The position numbers and the translations under genes were made by a program. Below, in pieces: positions 4,964-5,001 of a stretch of DNA of 5,001 nt (the stretch's first letter is position 1; the number at the start of each line of letters is the position of its first letter). The notes under the pieces are model-generated. The model was not told the origin of the DNA. It saw only the letters and a list, made by a program, of their open reading frames with translations, and made no database searches. Location of the stretch: the NCBI GenBank assembly GCA_937914895.1, contig CALGIL010000371.1:1-5001 (forward strand). Reading direction: 5' to 3'. This stretch comes from an uncultured Angelakisella sp. Lineage in GTDB: Bacteria > Bacillota > Clostridia > Oscillospirales > Ruminococcaceae.

Positions 4964-5001
4964 TCTTTGTTCCTTTTTGAAAAAAGGAACCGAAAAACTT
5001 T
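4964..5001. repeat. Intergenic inverted-repeat element, copy 2 (runs to the window edge)
   Basis: This copy is identical to 4884-4921 over all 38 visible bases, with arms at 4969-4978 and 4981-4990. It ends because the window ends, so the repeat may be longer. The 42 bases between the copies include a weak GCCT/AGGC hairpin (4944-4957) followed by a T-rich run, and no gene. Confidence 0.83.

Noticed and set aside
4884..5001. Ends of an insertion sequence
   Set aside because: The two blocks are direct copies, each internally palindromic, only 80 bases apart, with no transposase between them. Without the sequence to the right, an insertion sequence cannot be supported.

Overview
The window looks like chromosomal DNA from a GC-rich, low-oxygen Firmicute, most likely an Oscillospiraceae-type gut bacterium (Flavonifractor, Lawsonibacter or Pseudoflavonifractor neighbourhood). 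The reasons are strong GGAGG-type ribosome binding sites, C/G-ending codons, AT-flanked GC-hairpin terminators, a sigma-A type promoter, and a PlsY of the Firmicute type. This placement is inference from style and gene content, not from a search. No mobile element, rRNA, tRNA or CRISPR array is visible.

Plus strand, 1-2358: four genes in one direction, apparently one operon. First is the 3' end of a gene whose product ends in four 29-residue G/K/P-rich repeats and a basic tail, probably a disordered RNA-binding extension of an RNA- or ribosome-related protein. Its stop overlaps (ATGA) the start of a 123-residue protein that I do not recognise. That gene runs into plsY (acyl-phosphate:glycerol-3-phosphate acyltransferase, first acylation of phospholipid synthesis), whose likely start is a GTG at 828 rather than the overlapping ATG at 822. 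Sixteen bases after plsY comes a 303-residue protein of the zinc-dependent phospholipase C family. A 38-bp perfect palindrome at 2361-2398, A-rich on one flank and T-rich on the other, ends this operon and also serves the convergent gene on the other strand.

Minus strand, 4857 down to 2418: a clear TTGACA-17-TATCAT promoter at 4829-4857, a short leader with a GC hairpin, and a 450-residue CorC/HlyC-type membrane protein (DUF21, two CBS domains, CorC_HlyC domain) ending at a hairpin terminator at 3373-3402. Downstream is a 287-residue PHP-domain phosphoesterase with a complete set of metal ligands, which ends facing the plus-strand operon.

Right edge, 4858-5001: non-coding. It holds two identical 38-base copies of an inverted-repeat element exactly 80 bases apart, the second cut by the window end.

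Together these are mostly housekeeping genes for membrane lipid synthesis, ion handling at the membrane, and nucleotide or RNA turnover. I see no clear novel defence or mobile system. The points most worth a second look are the two-unit higher-order structure of the repeat tail, the unrecognised small gene between it and plsY, the degenerate membrane core of the CorC-like protein, and the paired intergenic repeats.
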